Below the pieces are notes generated by a model. That model had not been told where the DNA came from, did no database searches, and saw only the letters and a list, made by a program, of their open reading frames with translations. A stretch of DNA of 64,000 nucleotides from Eremophila alpestris peregrina (Eukaryota; Chordata; Aves; Passeriformes; Alaudidae). Where the stretch lies: the NCBI GenBank assembly GCA_009792885.1, contig WMCF01000059.1, forward strand, positions 2,570,558 through 2,634,557, read 5' to 3'. Made by a program: the position numbers and the translations under genes. Each line of letters opens with the position of its first letter. Position 1 is the stretch's first letter. This document shows, piece by piece, positions 53,626 to 64,000 of the stretch.

Positions 53626-56600
53626 AGTGTCCTTCCCAAGCTTCCTCAAGAGAAGCCTGGAAGTACATCCATGGCTGAAGAGGGAAATCCAAGCCAGACC
53701 TGCTCCAAAGCTGTTTTCTTCTGAAGACAAGTAGGTGGAAGTGGAGAGCACTTTTCACAGCACTGACCAAAAATACTGGGGCTTGTTTGTGGGCCAAGGA
53801 GTGTTGTGTGTGCTGCCTTTAGAACATCACTGCACTGAGGTGTAGGTTCAAAGTTCACTGAAGTGAACTTTGAGGTCCTCTCAGCCTCAGGAACACTTCC
53901 CTGCCAAACCAGGCTCTGATGCCAAACTGCTCCTAAGACTTGGGAATCACAACCCACACTTAATGAAGAAAGGAAACAAAACTTTGTAGCTCTCTATGCC
54001 CTGCCTGTTCTACTCCACACTTAAAACAATTGTTAAAGGAGCCAAACAAGTCACATATAATTTATACTTTAATATAGAAACCATACATCTGGAGCTCATA
54101 CACAGCACAGGAGCACTTCAGTACATCTAGAGTAAGACAAAAGTTGACCTTGTACTTGAAGTAGGTGACTGTGAGAGGAGGAAAAGCAAACACTTTTAAA
54201 ATTTGATTCAGTGTTCCAATGGAACTCACTCTACTAACAAAACTTAAAATCCAAAATGAATAATCACTTGGGAAAGCCAATAAACCACAGTGGGTAAGTG
54301 GTAAAAACAGCATGGAAATAAATCATGGGAGCTGGATAATGTCCATCCCATGCTGAAGGTCCAGTTGATTGCACAGGGAACCACAAGCTCCTATACTGAC
54401 AGCCTGTAACTCCCAAGAGGGCCTGGTGCAGTTTAATAAACTGCCTGAATCCTTCCAGAGGCTCCTGGGCTCAGGGACACTGGGTGGGATTTGGTATGGC
54501 TGGATTCTGTACTTTAGCTGTCAGATTCCAAAAGGTGCTGTTGAGGTGCAATTCTCAGCACCTGATGCCTTGACACAGTCCTGAGGAGGAGCTTTAACAA
54601 CACCCACACCTCAGTCCTTAGAGCAGAACGTGTGGAACCTCCAATTCCAGCTCAGCTGGGCAGTACCAACACTCATTTATTAAACCTGACACTGCTGGGG
54701 CAGTAAATCCACACTGGAAAACAACCACAGAGCCTGGGGCCATCCCTGCTGGGCACTCAGGGCACAAGTTCCACCACTGCTGGGCTCACCAGTGCTTCTG
54801 TTTGTCCCGAGGAACAGCTCCTCACCAAGGCAAGGAGTGGGGCTGGCCTGGCCCCTGCTGGAGGTTCATGGTCCTCCCTTCTCTACCACACAAACAGCAA
54901 TTCATCTGGAGCAAGGATGGAGTGTCTGCACATCACCCAGCTCTGTGCAGCCACCAAAGGACACTTCTCTCTACTGACCCAATGATGCACAGAGAGGAGT
55001 TTTCAAAAGTAGTCAAGTGGAATTTGTGCATCTGAACTCCTGGGACTCTTAGGAGGTCCTGAAAACTTCCCATAGGCACTTCCTTTTAGAAGAGATGTAT
55101 TTGCTGCACTTGGGCAAGAAGCTAAGAATGGAAACACTGAGAGAATGGAACTTGTATCCATACTAATGGAAAATAAAATGTGCCTTGGCAGAGATTTGTT
55201 ACTTGCAACTAAAAATTTCTGCTTGATCTTGTTGTGTTACTTCCACTGAAAACCACAAACACCAACCAGCAGCAAACTTCACTGCTCAATCCACCATGCT
55301 CTTGGCAGTCAGGAGAACAATACAAATTTGCTTGATGTTGCAGCCCTGCCCAAAAAGGATTAAACTTTCTAGGGCCAGACTGATACTTAAACCTCAGTTT
55401 TGCTAAGTCTGACCAGGTAACTCAACACCCACACAATCCAGGTTTGCCAGAGCAGCACTGACTTGCCCAGTTTTGTGAGGAGCTCTGTCCTCCTCTTTCT
55501 TCTTGGATGGTTCCAGCTTTTCTTTGCACCAGCACCATGTTTAAAACCTCTGCTTTGGGTACACAGAGCCTTTACACAGGCAGTGAAGGGATGGCTTTGT
55601 GAGGCAGTCCTGTTCTGGGTGCCCTCAGCTCAGCTGGGGCAGTGCACAACTCACTGTGGGCTCAGCTCCTACACAGAACTCCCACAGGGAATTCCTACAC
55701 AAAACTCCCACAGGGAACTCAGTGCTGCAGGAGCAGAACCAGTGAGGCTCCAATCCACCTGAGCTAAACCAGCCTGGGGTGTGCCTGTTCTGACAGTCAC
55801 AGCTTTGTTGGTTCTGAACCCAAATTCCCAGAGCCTTACATAGATCAGGATAATGCACCCAGAGCAGCAAAGCAGAGTTGTGCCCAGGTATGTGCATTTT
55901 CCTCTCCTGGTTTACTAATGGTATTTCTTACCTGCCTGATAGCAAAATAGTCCAGTCAGTTCCAAACTGGGGAGAGAGCAGCTGGCTTTTCAAAGCTGCT
56001 GCAGCAGCTCCTGGGAGAGTCTACAGCAATTCTGACTGACTAAGGTTGATGAGATCAAGGATTTTACTCAAGTAGTAAACTGGGAGCTCCTCCACTGGCT
56101 TTATTTGTCTTAGCAGGGGGATGGAGAAGACAACTCAGAGTCTTCAGCATGCACAGTCACCTCTAGAAAGCTTCTTACATTTATTTGGCTATTAACAGAT
56201 TTATTTTATTGGTAAAATATCAGCTACAGTCTCTTTTGGGTTTTCCTTCAGCATGATCTACTCATTTTACTGAACTTAACAGAAAAAATCCCTAAAAACA
56301 TTGATTCCATCTCATGGAGAAGTACAGATGGGGAATTCCTGTGAACAGGCATTTGCTTCCTATGGAACTGGTTCCTCCTTCCCTGGGCAGCAGTACATCA
56401 TGCTGGATCCAAAGCCAGGTGGCAGTGCAAACAGATTCCTCCACGCTCAGGCTTTTGCTGTCACACTGTGCTACATTTCTGCTGGTTGATACAGGATATC
56501 ATCTGTCCTGCTTTGATGTTCACTCCTCTGTAACTCACAAAAACAAAGCTGTGCCTAATGGTAAAGGAAAGCTTTGTCTTGACAGGCCCAGAATTTCCTC

Positions 56601-56920
56601 TCTCATGTCAAACAAGACGTTTCTACACACTTGTGCTCTTCTTTCAGAAGCTGAGATAAAATATTCAGCACCCACAATCCAGAAGCCTTTGTAGTAGAAA
56701 CAACAGGTCATTTCTTTTTGTCTGAGGAGACGTTGCTTTTGATTGCACAATTAAGACTATGGAGTGTGGCTCTTTATTAACATGCTTGAAATATGACACC
56801 GTAGTAAGAGCATGAAGGAGGATAAATAAAGCACCTTGCAGGAGTCTGTGTCCCATCACCTGGGATGAGAGGACGGCGAGAGGTTCCCACATCCAGCAGG
56901 ATTCTCCTCCCTGAGCCACG
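53626..56920 (-). other. KCTD20 3'UTR and intergenic sequence
   Basis: No coding gene is recognised. KCTD20 transcripts could end after AATAAA at 56778-56773, about 145 nt past the stop. They could also run much further, to ATTAAA at 54073-54068, which would give a UTR of about 2.9 kb and leave under 900 bases between the convergent STK38 and KCTD20 ends. The region is repeat-poor, which favours the longer UTR. Confidence 0.5.
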
Positions 56921-59900
56921 CTAATCCGGCGGGTCGTTAACAACCATTTGGGAGAAGGGGGCGTTCAGCCTGTCCAGTTCATCCACTTGTGGGGGGTGGT
57001 GCATCATCACCTCGTGGTCCTCTGAAACATCATCCCCCACGGTGACCAGGTTTGTGAGGGATTTGCTGCGCACACACTGGAAATCCACGTGGCGGCTCTT
57101 GCCCTCCTCCTTCTCCCAGGACATCTGGATGAACGGCCGCTGCACGTAGTTGTAAATCACCTCAGAGCGGCCACCAGGCCTCCTCTTCACCTTCTCCTTG
57201 CAGGTGGGATACCCTGGTGGGAAACACAGACAGCCACTGAGCTCCCCTGCACCTCTCTGACTCACGGGATTCCAGAACACCCTGACTGTGGGGTCAGGGT
57301 GGGACACACACACACACACAACTCTCAGTAGACAAATGTTCAATTCCATATTCAGCATTATTGGCTTGCAAAAGACTGTTCTCTTTTCCCCTGAAAAGGA
57401 GTCCTGGAAAGCTGGACATCCTTCAAGAAGGAAAACTTAAAGTTCCAGGAGCAGGTCATCCCCAAAAGATGAGCCAGTCAGGATGAGAAGGAAAAAGCGG
57501 CACATAAATCAGGACTATGAGGATGTTGTGAGGTTATGTGGGGAGAAAATGAGGAGTCAAGGCTGAACATGAGCCCAGGTGGGCAACAAGGCCAAGGGCA
57601 CCTGGGCTGTACCAGCCATGCTCTGTCCAGCAGGCCCAGGGCAGTGATTGTCCCCCTGTGCTGGGCACTGCTGAGGCACCTCGAGTACTGTGTTCAATTT
57701 TAGGTTCCTCACAAGACAGACATAGAGGGCTGGAGTATGTCCAGGGAAGGGAATGGAGCACCAGGAGCAGCTGAGGGAGCTGGGAAAGGGGCTCAGCCTG
57801 GAGAAAAGGAGGCTCAGGGGGGACCTTGTGGCTCTGCACAACTCCCTGACAGGAGGGAGGGTCAGGCCCTGCTCCCAGGGAACAAAGGACAGGACAAGAG
57901 GAAACTGCTTCAAGCTGTGCTGGAGAGGTTTAGACTGGGTATTAAGGAAAATTTCTTCCCCAGGGTTGTCCAGCCCTGGCACAGGCTGTCCAGGGCAGTG
58001 GTGGGGTCACTGTTCCTGGAGGGATTTCAAAGATGTGTGGATGTGGTACTTGGGGATGTGGTGGGCTTTAGCAATGCTGGGTTAATGGTTGGACTCAATC
58101 ATCTCAGAGGGTTTTTCCAACCTAAATAACTCCATGATTCTTTGACAAGAGGGTGCAGCACTGTGTGTAGTCAGTCTGCAGGTGCTGCACAGCACCAGCC
58201 GTTCTGTGAGCAAACACAGCTACTATAAAAATAAGTCTCCCAGGACAGAGCCCAGCATTCTCTAAGCTCCCTAAGGGAATGCTTGGATCAGCAGATGGAA
58301 GCATTTGACTCCTGTTTCCTTTTTCCTCATTCCTAAGGAGACAAGTTTTCTCATTTATGTACCTCTTACTTTCTTTTAAGCCCCCTGGCCAATTTTAGTG
58401 GAACACAGTAAAGGAAAAACATGCTGAGTTTTAACTGGTTTCATAAAGATAGATGTAAAACACAGAGTAAACAAGGAAATGCCTGAAGTCCAGAGGAAAT
58501 CAGGCTTTTCTGACTGTGGAGTCACTTGGTTATGCATTTCCCTTGCTGAAGCAGCACTTTACCTTCGATGCCAATGCGAATGTTCTTCAGGCCCCTCTCC
58601 TTTAACACAGCTTTGGCCACGTCCCGGTTCTCAATGTACTTGAAGAATCTGTACAGCTTGGAACTGTAAAGGACTTGAGAAATAAAAGGGTGATTAGAAT
58701 CTACAAAGAGGAGCTTTCTCCCTGCTTCTGACATGCCCTGCTGTGCCAAAAACTAGGTGTGGATTCCAAGAATTACTTCAGGTGTCTGTTTTCCTTACTG
58801 GGATTAATTGCACTTCCTTGTGGGAGGGCAGAGATGCACATCACAGTCTCGATAGAGTGGGTGGTGATGGGAGTGTAGAGCAAAAATATTCAGAATATTC
58901 TCTCACTAAGGAGCCAGGAAAAGGCTGAGGGGGAGGCAGAAACAGAAGGAAAAGTGCAGTGAGTGCTGGGATCAGCTCTAACTAGCCAGGCATCCTGCCT
59001 CCAGCAGCACCAGCTCATACACAGCACACAAATCAGGGCTCCACGTGCCAGCATTTGCTCCTGGAGGAAGCCAGTTTGGGAATGTGTCCTTTCCTTATGG
59101 CTGAGTGTGTGTGGGACAGAGTGCAGAGCCCTTACTTTGTGAATACTCCTCTCCCATGGGAGGTGGATGATCCTCATCCCAGTCCACAGTGTCCTCATCA
59201 GTCAGCACCACGATGTGGCACTCGCGCTCCCCCTTCCTCGCGCTGTCCACCATGATGGGCAGGATCAGCTCCTCCAGGTAGCTGTCAAACTGCTTGTGAG
59301 CCCCATCATTGGAGAGCTCGTGTAACAGAGCACCTGAGGAGACACAGATCACAGGAGCTTTGCCACAGCATGAAAATATCTCAGCTCTGCACTTCCCAGA
59401 TCCACCCAACAGCGCAGCCGGAATTCTTCTTCTGACAAAATGCTCAGCATATGTTCAGACACATCAACAGCCTCCAGATCCAGAACTGGCAAAGTCAGAA
59501 GTGCAGACTGCATTTCAAATGGGATGCAAATTGCACTGCAGAACCACTCCATTCCCATTAAAAACCCACCAAGCTCCAATCAATACAGTGAAACAGTAGC
59601 AAACTGAATAATTAATTCATTATGATATGTGAATTTCCAGCAACAACCTCTGCCCTTGAAAATACATTTTGCTGCCTTCTCTGTGATCACTCACCAGAGA
59701 ACAGGGCAGGAAATTCCACCCACAGCCTGTGTTATGGTACCACACACCCATTTCAGTAAAGTGCCTTTCACAGACCTGCCTGTGTTAAAAGTACTTCTTT
59801 TTGCCAGCCTGCCCACCAAAAAGCTGCTCCCAATCAAATCCCTTCATGAGCAGGAATTCTACTACTTTCCAGACTTGGTATCCTTGGTTCCTGCTCTGCC

Positions 59901-62900
59901 CATCAGCCTTTAGCTTAAATTATTCATGATTCTCTGGTACATTTTGGATAGGGGTTATAATCCTCCTTTTAGCCTTCATTTTGTTGGCAGGAACAGCAAG
60001 CTCTGCTCAGCCTCTGTTAGAAAAAGAGACTAAAATGTTTATAATTTGCTTTTGGAGCAAAGTGCCTCTGTTCCTAAGGAATCAGTCACCTCACTTTGGA
60101 CTGAAGCAGCCAAAAGAAAGCTGTTTAAATGCAACTTGAGCCCCAGTGAAATCCACGTGTTCATGTTTAAACTAAAGCACAAGATTAAGAACTGCACTGA
60201 ATCAGGATCAGAATGCTGAATGCCCTGGAGATGATCTCCTAAGAGCTGATTTCTCTCCATACTTACTTAAATCTTGACATTTGATTGTGTTGAAATCAAA
60301 GTTTATGCAGAGGTAATCACATGTGTCTCGAAGGTCTGGGATGGAAATCCCATCAGGGCAGTTAATGATTCCAGTTTTGTAATAATCCTGTGAATGAAAG
60401 GACAGTTTTTGGAGAGAAAAGTTAAGAACATCTTAGACTATGATAATTCCTAATTACTTCTTTATTTTGTTTACTAATATTGGAGAGATACTGAAACTAT
60501 TTATAGCTCTGTGTACAGTAAAACAGCTCTGCTTGTCTGAGAATCTACATCTTTTTGCAGGTCCTCTAGGGTCTGATAAATGATGAGTTCCAGTTAAAAT
60601 GTCTCCATAGGGTTTCATAACATCTCACAGGCAATGTGTATTTATAGGCAAACACGAGGTCAGGCTACAGCTCAGGAATTACAACAGCAGGACACAGAAA
60701 ATCTAAAAGGCAACACTGATGCCTTAAGTTTTAGCTTTTATGTTTTTCAAATTCCCTGCTGTCTCAAGTGTGGTTTTAAGCCTCATATTAAGTGCTAGTA
60801 GGTAGTAAGTGGACAAAATAAATCCTTTCTTACTGAAAACCAAGGACAGCTTTTGGGCTCAAAAGCACAAACAAGGGTGGGCTGAAGGGAGAAACAAGCA
60901 GGATGAGACTTCACAGCCTGGAGTTGTAATTGGACAATTAAACCCCAATATGCACATGGACCCAAACTTATAAAATGGTAAGGCCTCGTGATCTGGGCCA
61001 TCTTGCAAATATTAGGGGTCCACCTGGTCAGGCTCTTGTGCCCAAGGTGTATCCCAGGGCCTTTCAATAAATATCTACTTCATTCTCCAGTCTCTGTTTC
61101 AGGTCAGCCTTCCCAAGACATCAACACAAGCAAATATCTGACATGTGGATTCATCCCAAAGCCTGCTGTATTTTTTTCCTTTAGAAATCACAATGCAAAA
61201 CATAAAACCAGAATGTCCCAGGCAGTGCAGCTGTCTGGAGATGGCTCAGCTGTGCCCAGGTGACAAACAGGCTGTTCCTTTCCTCTGTCCCCCCCTGCAG
61301 AGTGTCCTCACCAGCACGGTGCGGAACACGGCCGAGCTGATCCCCTCCGCGATCTCGTACTCGCCCTTCTCGTTGGGCCGGGTGAAGTTGTACTCCCTGC
61401 CTGGCCCAAACATCCTGAAGAGGTAAAGAACAATCTAAGTGCACAAGAACATCGAAATGCATTGATTCCAGAGACAAATAGGTGCATTGAGGGGGTAAAA
61501 AAATTCTTCTCTCTGAGGGTGGGGAGGCTCTGGCAGAGGCTGCCCAGAGAAGCTGTGGCTGCCCCAGCCCTGGAAGTGTCCAAGGCCAGGTTGGATGGGG
61601 CTTGGAGCAAAGTGGGAGAGTGGAAGGTGTCCCTGCTCATGGCAGAAAGTGGAATGAACTGAGCTTTAAGGTCCCTTGCAGCTGAGGCCATTCCATGATT
61701 CTGTGATGAAGCCCAGCAGTGACACAGAGATCCAGTAACTTAAAACTCCAATCTCTTCCTTAGTAAATAAGGACAAGAGCTGGTTCAGGGAGGCCTGGCC
61801 TCTGTTGCTATGGCTACTGCATTCTAAGGAACAAGCCAAATGAACAGATCATTCAGTCCTGGGGCAGAAAATCCCCTGGCAATAAAGCCCTTGCACTGAC
61901 CTACACCAGATAACTCCACATGGCTTTAGATGCCTTGTTTTACACAATAACCCATGCAAGGGTCAGTGACCCTTTGATCAGAGAGAGAGGAAAGTGCTGG
62001 CAATACAGCACATGAGGATTTCTTGGTGCAGCAGCAGGCTCCAACCCTCAGCAGGAGCTGAGTAACTTCTCATCTGGGAGAGTATCAAGAGGTGGCAGCA
62101 GGAGGGGATGAAGCATTATCATATTCCCAATTCAGCAGGAGGGTTATCAGCTGGGGACAGATGTACAGCTTACACACCAGGCAAACACTTGGGGAGAAAG
62201 CAAAAGGAGACCACCTTTGGCTAAAAGTGTGCATTTTTTGATGGATGTGGACCAAAGGGAGACTTATCTTGAGAACTACCAACTCTCCATCTGGTCTGGG
62301 CCTCACCCACAGCCAAATTCTGACTGACGTCACCGTGTGTACAGATGAGATCACAAAACAAACATCACTTGTTTATAGCATTAAAAACAGTTTTAGACTG
62401 TCTTGAAGTACCTTGAAGGTAAGAGAAGTGACCCACCTTCCCAGCATGGTGTCAGGGTGAGCAGTGAAGATCTGGGGGTTCACTGCAAAGCGGGTGCCAT
62501 CCACCACCAGCGTCACCTTCTCTGGAGCTACTGTCTGGGAACTGCTGCTTGAAGACAATGCACAGCATCCATGGCGTTCCTGGGCATTAAAATACTCCAG
62601 CTGTCTCTTATTTCCATCTGGGATATGGCAGCTGTGAGGTTCTTCAGGAGCAGACAGCATGTTATTGATCTGGGGACTTACTGGGCAAGCGTTGTGTCGG
62701 CATTCAGAATCCAAACCTGAGGGACACAAACAAACATTGCAAAGGGAGGAGAGAATTTATTGAAAAACATCATTTCATTGTAACACTTCCTACTGAAATG
62801 AGAAAACTGAGTCATGCAATAATTAAAGATGCCACAACTGTCAGGGTGATGTTATATGACATCAAACCAGGCTGTTATTGAACAGTTGGATGTTTTGGTA

Positions 62901-63486
62901 AGCCATGGTGCTTAATGTTCCTTGTAAAAGCAAGGTGGATTCAGGTGCAAAGGGCAGGAGCACAGGAATGAAACAAGGCCAGAAATGCAGAAGCAGGCTG
63001 CTGGCAGGACTGCCACAGGAAACTGAGCAGCAGCACACACCTCAGCAGTGGTGTAAGGCAGCAGTGCCCAGTGCCAGTGTGTGCTGGGCACAAAGGACTG
63101 TGCAGTGAATCTGCTCAGGGACAGCCCCAGGCTGGCCAGGGCATTCCTGTGGGATGGGCTTGCCAAGATGCTGAACTCTGCTGTGAACTTCTGTCCTTTA
63201 GAGCAGCCTGGCACAGGCAGGGCACATATTCCCCAGTGCAAACTGCCCTGTGATACTGGAACATTTTCCAAGAACACCCTTTAAAGCCCAAAAATTAATC
63301 TCCCTTAAAGATTACAAGGTTGAGGGCATTATCCTTACCCTCAGTCCTGGGAACTGCAGGGCTGTGACCTCCTAACACCACAGAGCTTTCTTCTGACTCA
63401 TGGGCTGCTGGAGTTCTGTTTTCCACAGGACAACTGGAGTCCAGATTTCTCAGCCAGTCTGTGCCCCCAGCACAGTTGCCATTCAT
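56921..63486 (-). CDS. KCTD20: BTB/POZ domain protein KCTD20
   Basis: Seven CDS exons: 63486-63339, 62716-62437, 61414-61312, 60387-60267, 59333-59136, 58673-58563, 57213-56921. They total 1254 nt, 417 aa, close to human KCTD20 (419). All junctions are GT/AG and in frame. A BTB/T1-like fold begins at EKVTLVVDGTRFAVNPQIF in the second coding exon and runs through MFGPGREYNF and DYYKTGIINCP. The rest, with LSALLHELSND, DEDTVDWDEDHPPPMGEEYSQ and YNYVQRPFIQMSWEKEE, is the KCTD20/BTBD10-specific region, reported to promote AKT phosphorylation. The start MNGNCAGGTDW aligns with the human N-terminus by its first residues and spacing. The N-terminal 110 residues are serine-rich and diverged, and the C-terminal two thirds are strongly conserved. 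The ATG lies 37 nt inside its exon (acceptor CTCTTAG at 63524). Upstream exons are outside the window. Confidence 0.97.
57303..57322. repeat. (AC)n microsatellite in KCTD20 intron
   Basis: About nine CA dinucleotides in a row within the last KCTD20 intron, 90 bases from the acceptor of the final exon. Confidence 0.85.
57565..58144 (+). mobile_element. CR1 retroposon, about 580 bp, in KCTD20 intron
   Basis: GTGGGCAACAAGGCCAAGGG, GGCTCAGCCTGGAGAAAAGG, GGACCTTGTGGCTCTGCAC and TAACTCCATGATTCTTTG show a long plus-oriented CR1 reaching the 3' terminus, antisense to KCTD20. Confidence 0.94.
61487..61708 (+). mobile_element. CR1 retroposon fragment in KCTD20 intron
   Basis: GGCTGCCCAGAGAAGCTGTG, GAAGTGTCCAAGGCCAGGTT and CCATTCCATGATTCTGTGATG: plus-oriented CR1 3' end, 73 bases upstream (in gene sense) of the exon starting at 61414. 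Confidence 0.94.
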
Positions 63487-64000
63487 GCTGGGCCTCCGTG
63501 CTGTGAGGAGTTGGTGGCGTTTCCTAAGAGAAGAGCTGGAGAGAGAATTCAGGCTGTTAGTTTTGGAAGAAATGAAGTTCAAATCCCTCTATCTGGTACC
63601 ACAAACAAGGTCCCTCAGGCTCAAAAGGCATTTCTTCAGGTATTGAACTGTGTTTCAGAGGCTTATGGTGCTAGTCATGCCCTTACCTTCACCTGGGAAA
63701 GGTGTAAAGAAGATTGTAAAGTAATCAGGGGTCTACAAAATCTATTTCATCTATAGATTTTAACTTGTTTAAAGCTAAGTCTAAAGCCATTGATGTCTTT
63801 GTGTGTTCCTGCAAATACCTTCCTGGCAACTCCTCCAGACCTCTACAGCCCTTTAAAAATGTTTATATTCTTGACTCCCAGTCCTGGCCAAATGAGTTCT
63901 ATAACACGATTACAGCCTGAAATACAACATTTTCCCAGTTAACAACTCAGGCATTGCCTCTTAACCAGTCTGAGGTGTGACCAGAAGGTTCTCTGCTCCC
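63487..64000 (-). other. KCTD20: KCTD20 5'UTR segment and upstream intron
   Basis: 63487-63523 is the 5'UTR part of the first coding exon, behind the acceptor CTTCTCTTAG. The remainder to the right edge is AT-rich intron. No CpG island or promoter is visible, so the first exon must lie outside the window. Confidence 0.7.

Overview
The window is vertebrate nuclear DNA, almost certainly from a bird. Four protein-coding genes in it can be rebuilt exon by exon with consensus splice sites and no frame breaks. The intergenic DNA and introns carry many 3'-truncated CR1 retroposons ending in ATTCTATGATTCTATGA-type tails, which is the typical avian interspersed repeat. Gene density is high, introns are short, and promoters sit in GC-rich islands, as on an avian microchromosome. 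The order CDKN1A (-), SRSF3 (-), STK38 (+), KCTD20 (-) is the mirror image of the human 6p21 order KCTD20-STK38-SRSF3-CDKN1A. One 492-base run of N (37374-37865) interrupts the window.

Layout. 1-3.8 kb is intergenic with small tandem repeats. 3.8-8.6 kb is CDKN1A (p21, 151 aa) on the minus strand, with a TATA/GC-box/kappaB-like promoter at 8.57-8.63 kb and p53-like elements in intron 1 and about 1.4 kb upstream. 8.6-19.9 kb is intergenic. 19.9-25.9 kb is SRSF3 (164 aa, minus), including its autoregulatory poison exon. 26-32.8 kb is intergenic. 32.85-35.7 kb is a compact three-exon plus-strand gene whose product is a secreted hormone precursor of the parathyroid hormone family. 37.3-38.4 kb is a GC-rich island with a minisatellite, an inverted repeat and the assembly gap, merging into the STK38 promoter and first exon. 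40.1-53.2 kb is STK38 (NDR1 kinase, 465 aa, plus) with a roughly 3 kb 3'UTR. KCTD20 (417 aa, minus) converges on it from 63.5 down to 56.9 kb. Its 5' noncoding exon or exons lie beyond the right edge.

The most interesting content is the PTH-family gene between SRSF3 and STK38. It has a TATA promoter, a noncoding first exon, a signal-peptide exon, and a last exon that opens with a dibasic cleavage site and a mature peptide combining PTHrP-like and PTH-like features. To my knowledge this interval has no such gene in human, and PTH-L/PTH4-type hormones are reported as lost in eutherians. Its last-exon acceptor is a CAGCAG tandem that would change the residues at the processing site. Next are three abutting p53 half-sites (29 of 30 consensus positions) in CDKN1A intron 1. 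Physiologically the genes cover CDK inhibition, splicing-factor autoregulation, an NDR kinase of the Hippo/cell-cycle network, a BTB/KCTD protein and an endocrine peptide. They are neighbours by old synteny, not an operon-like unit.
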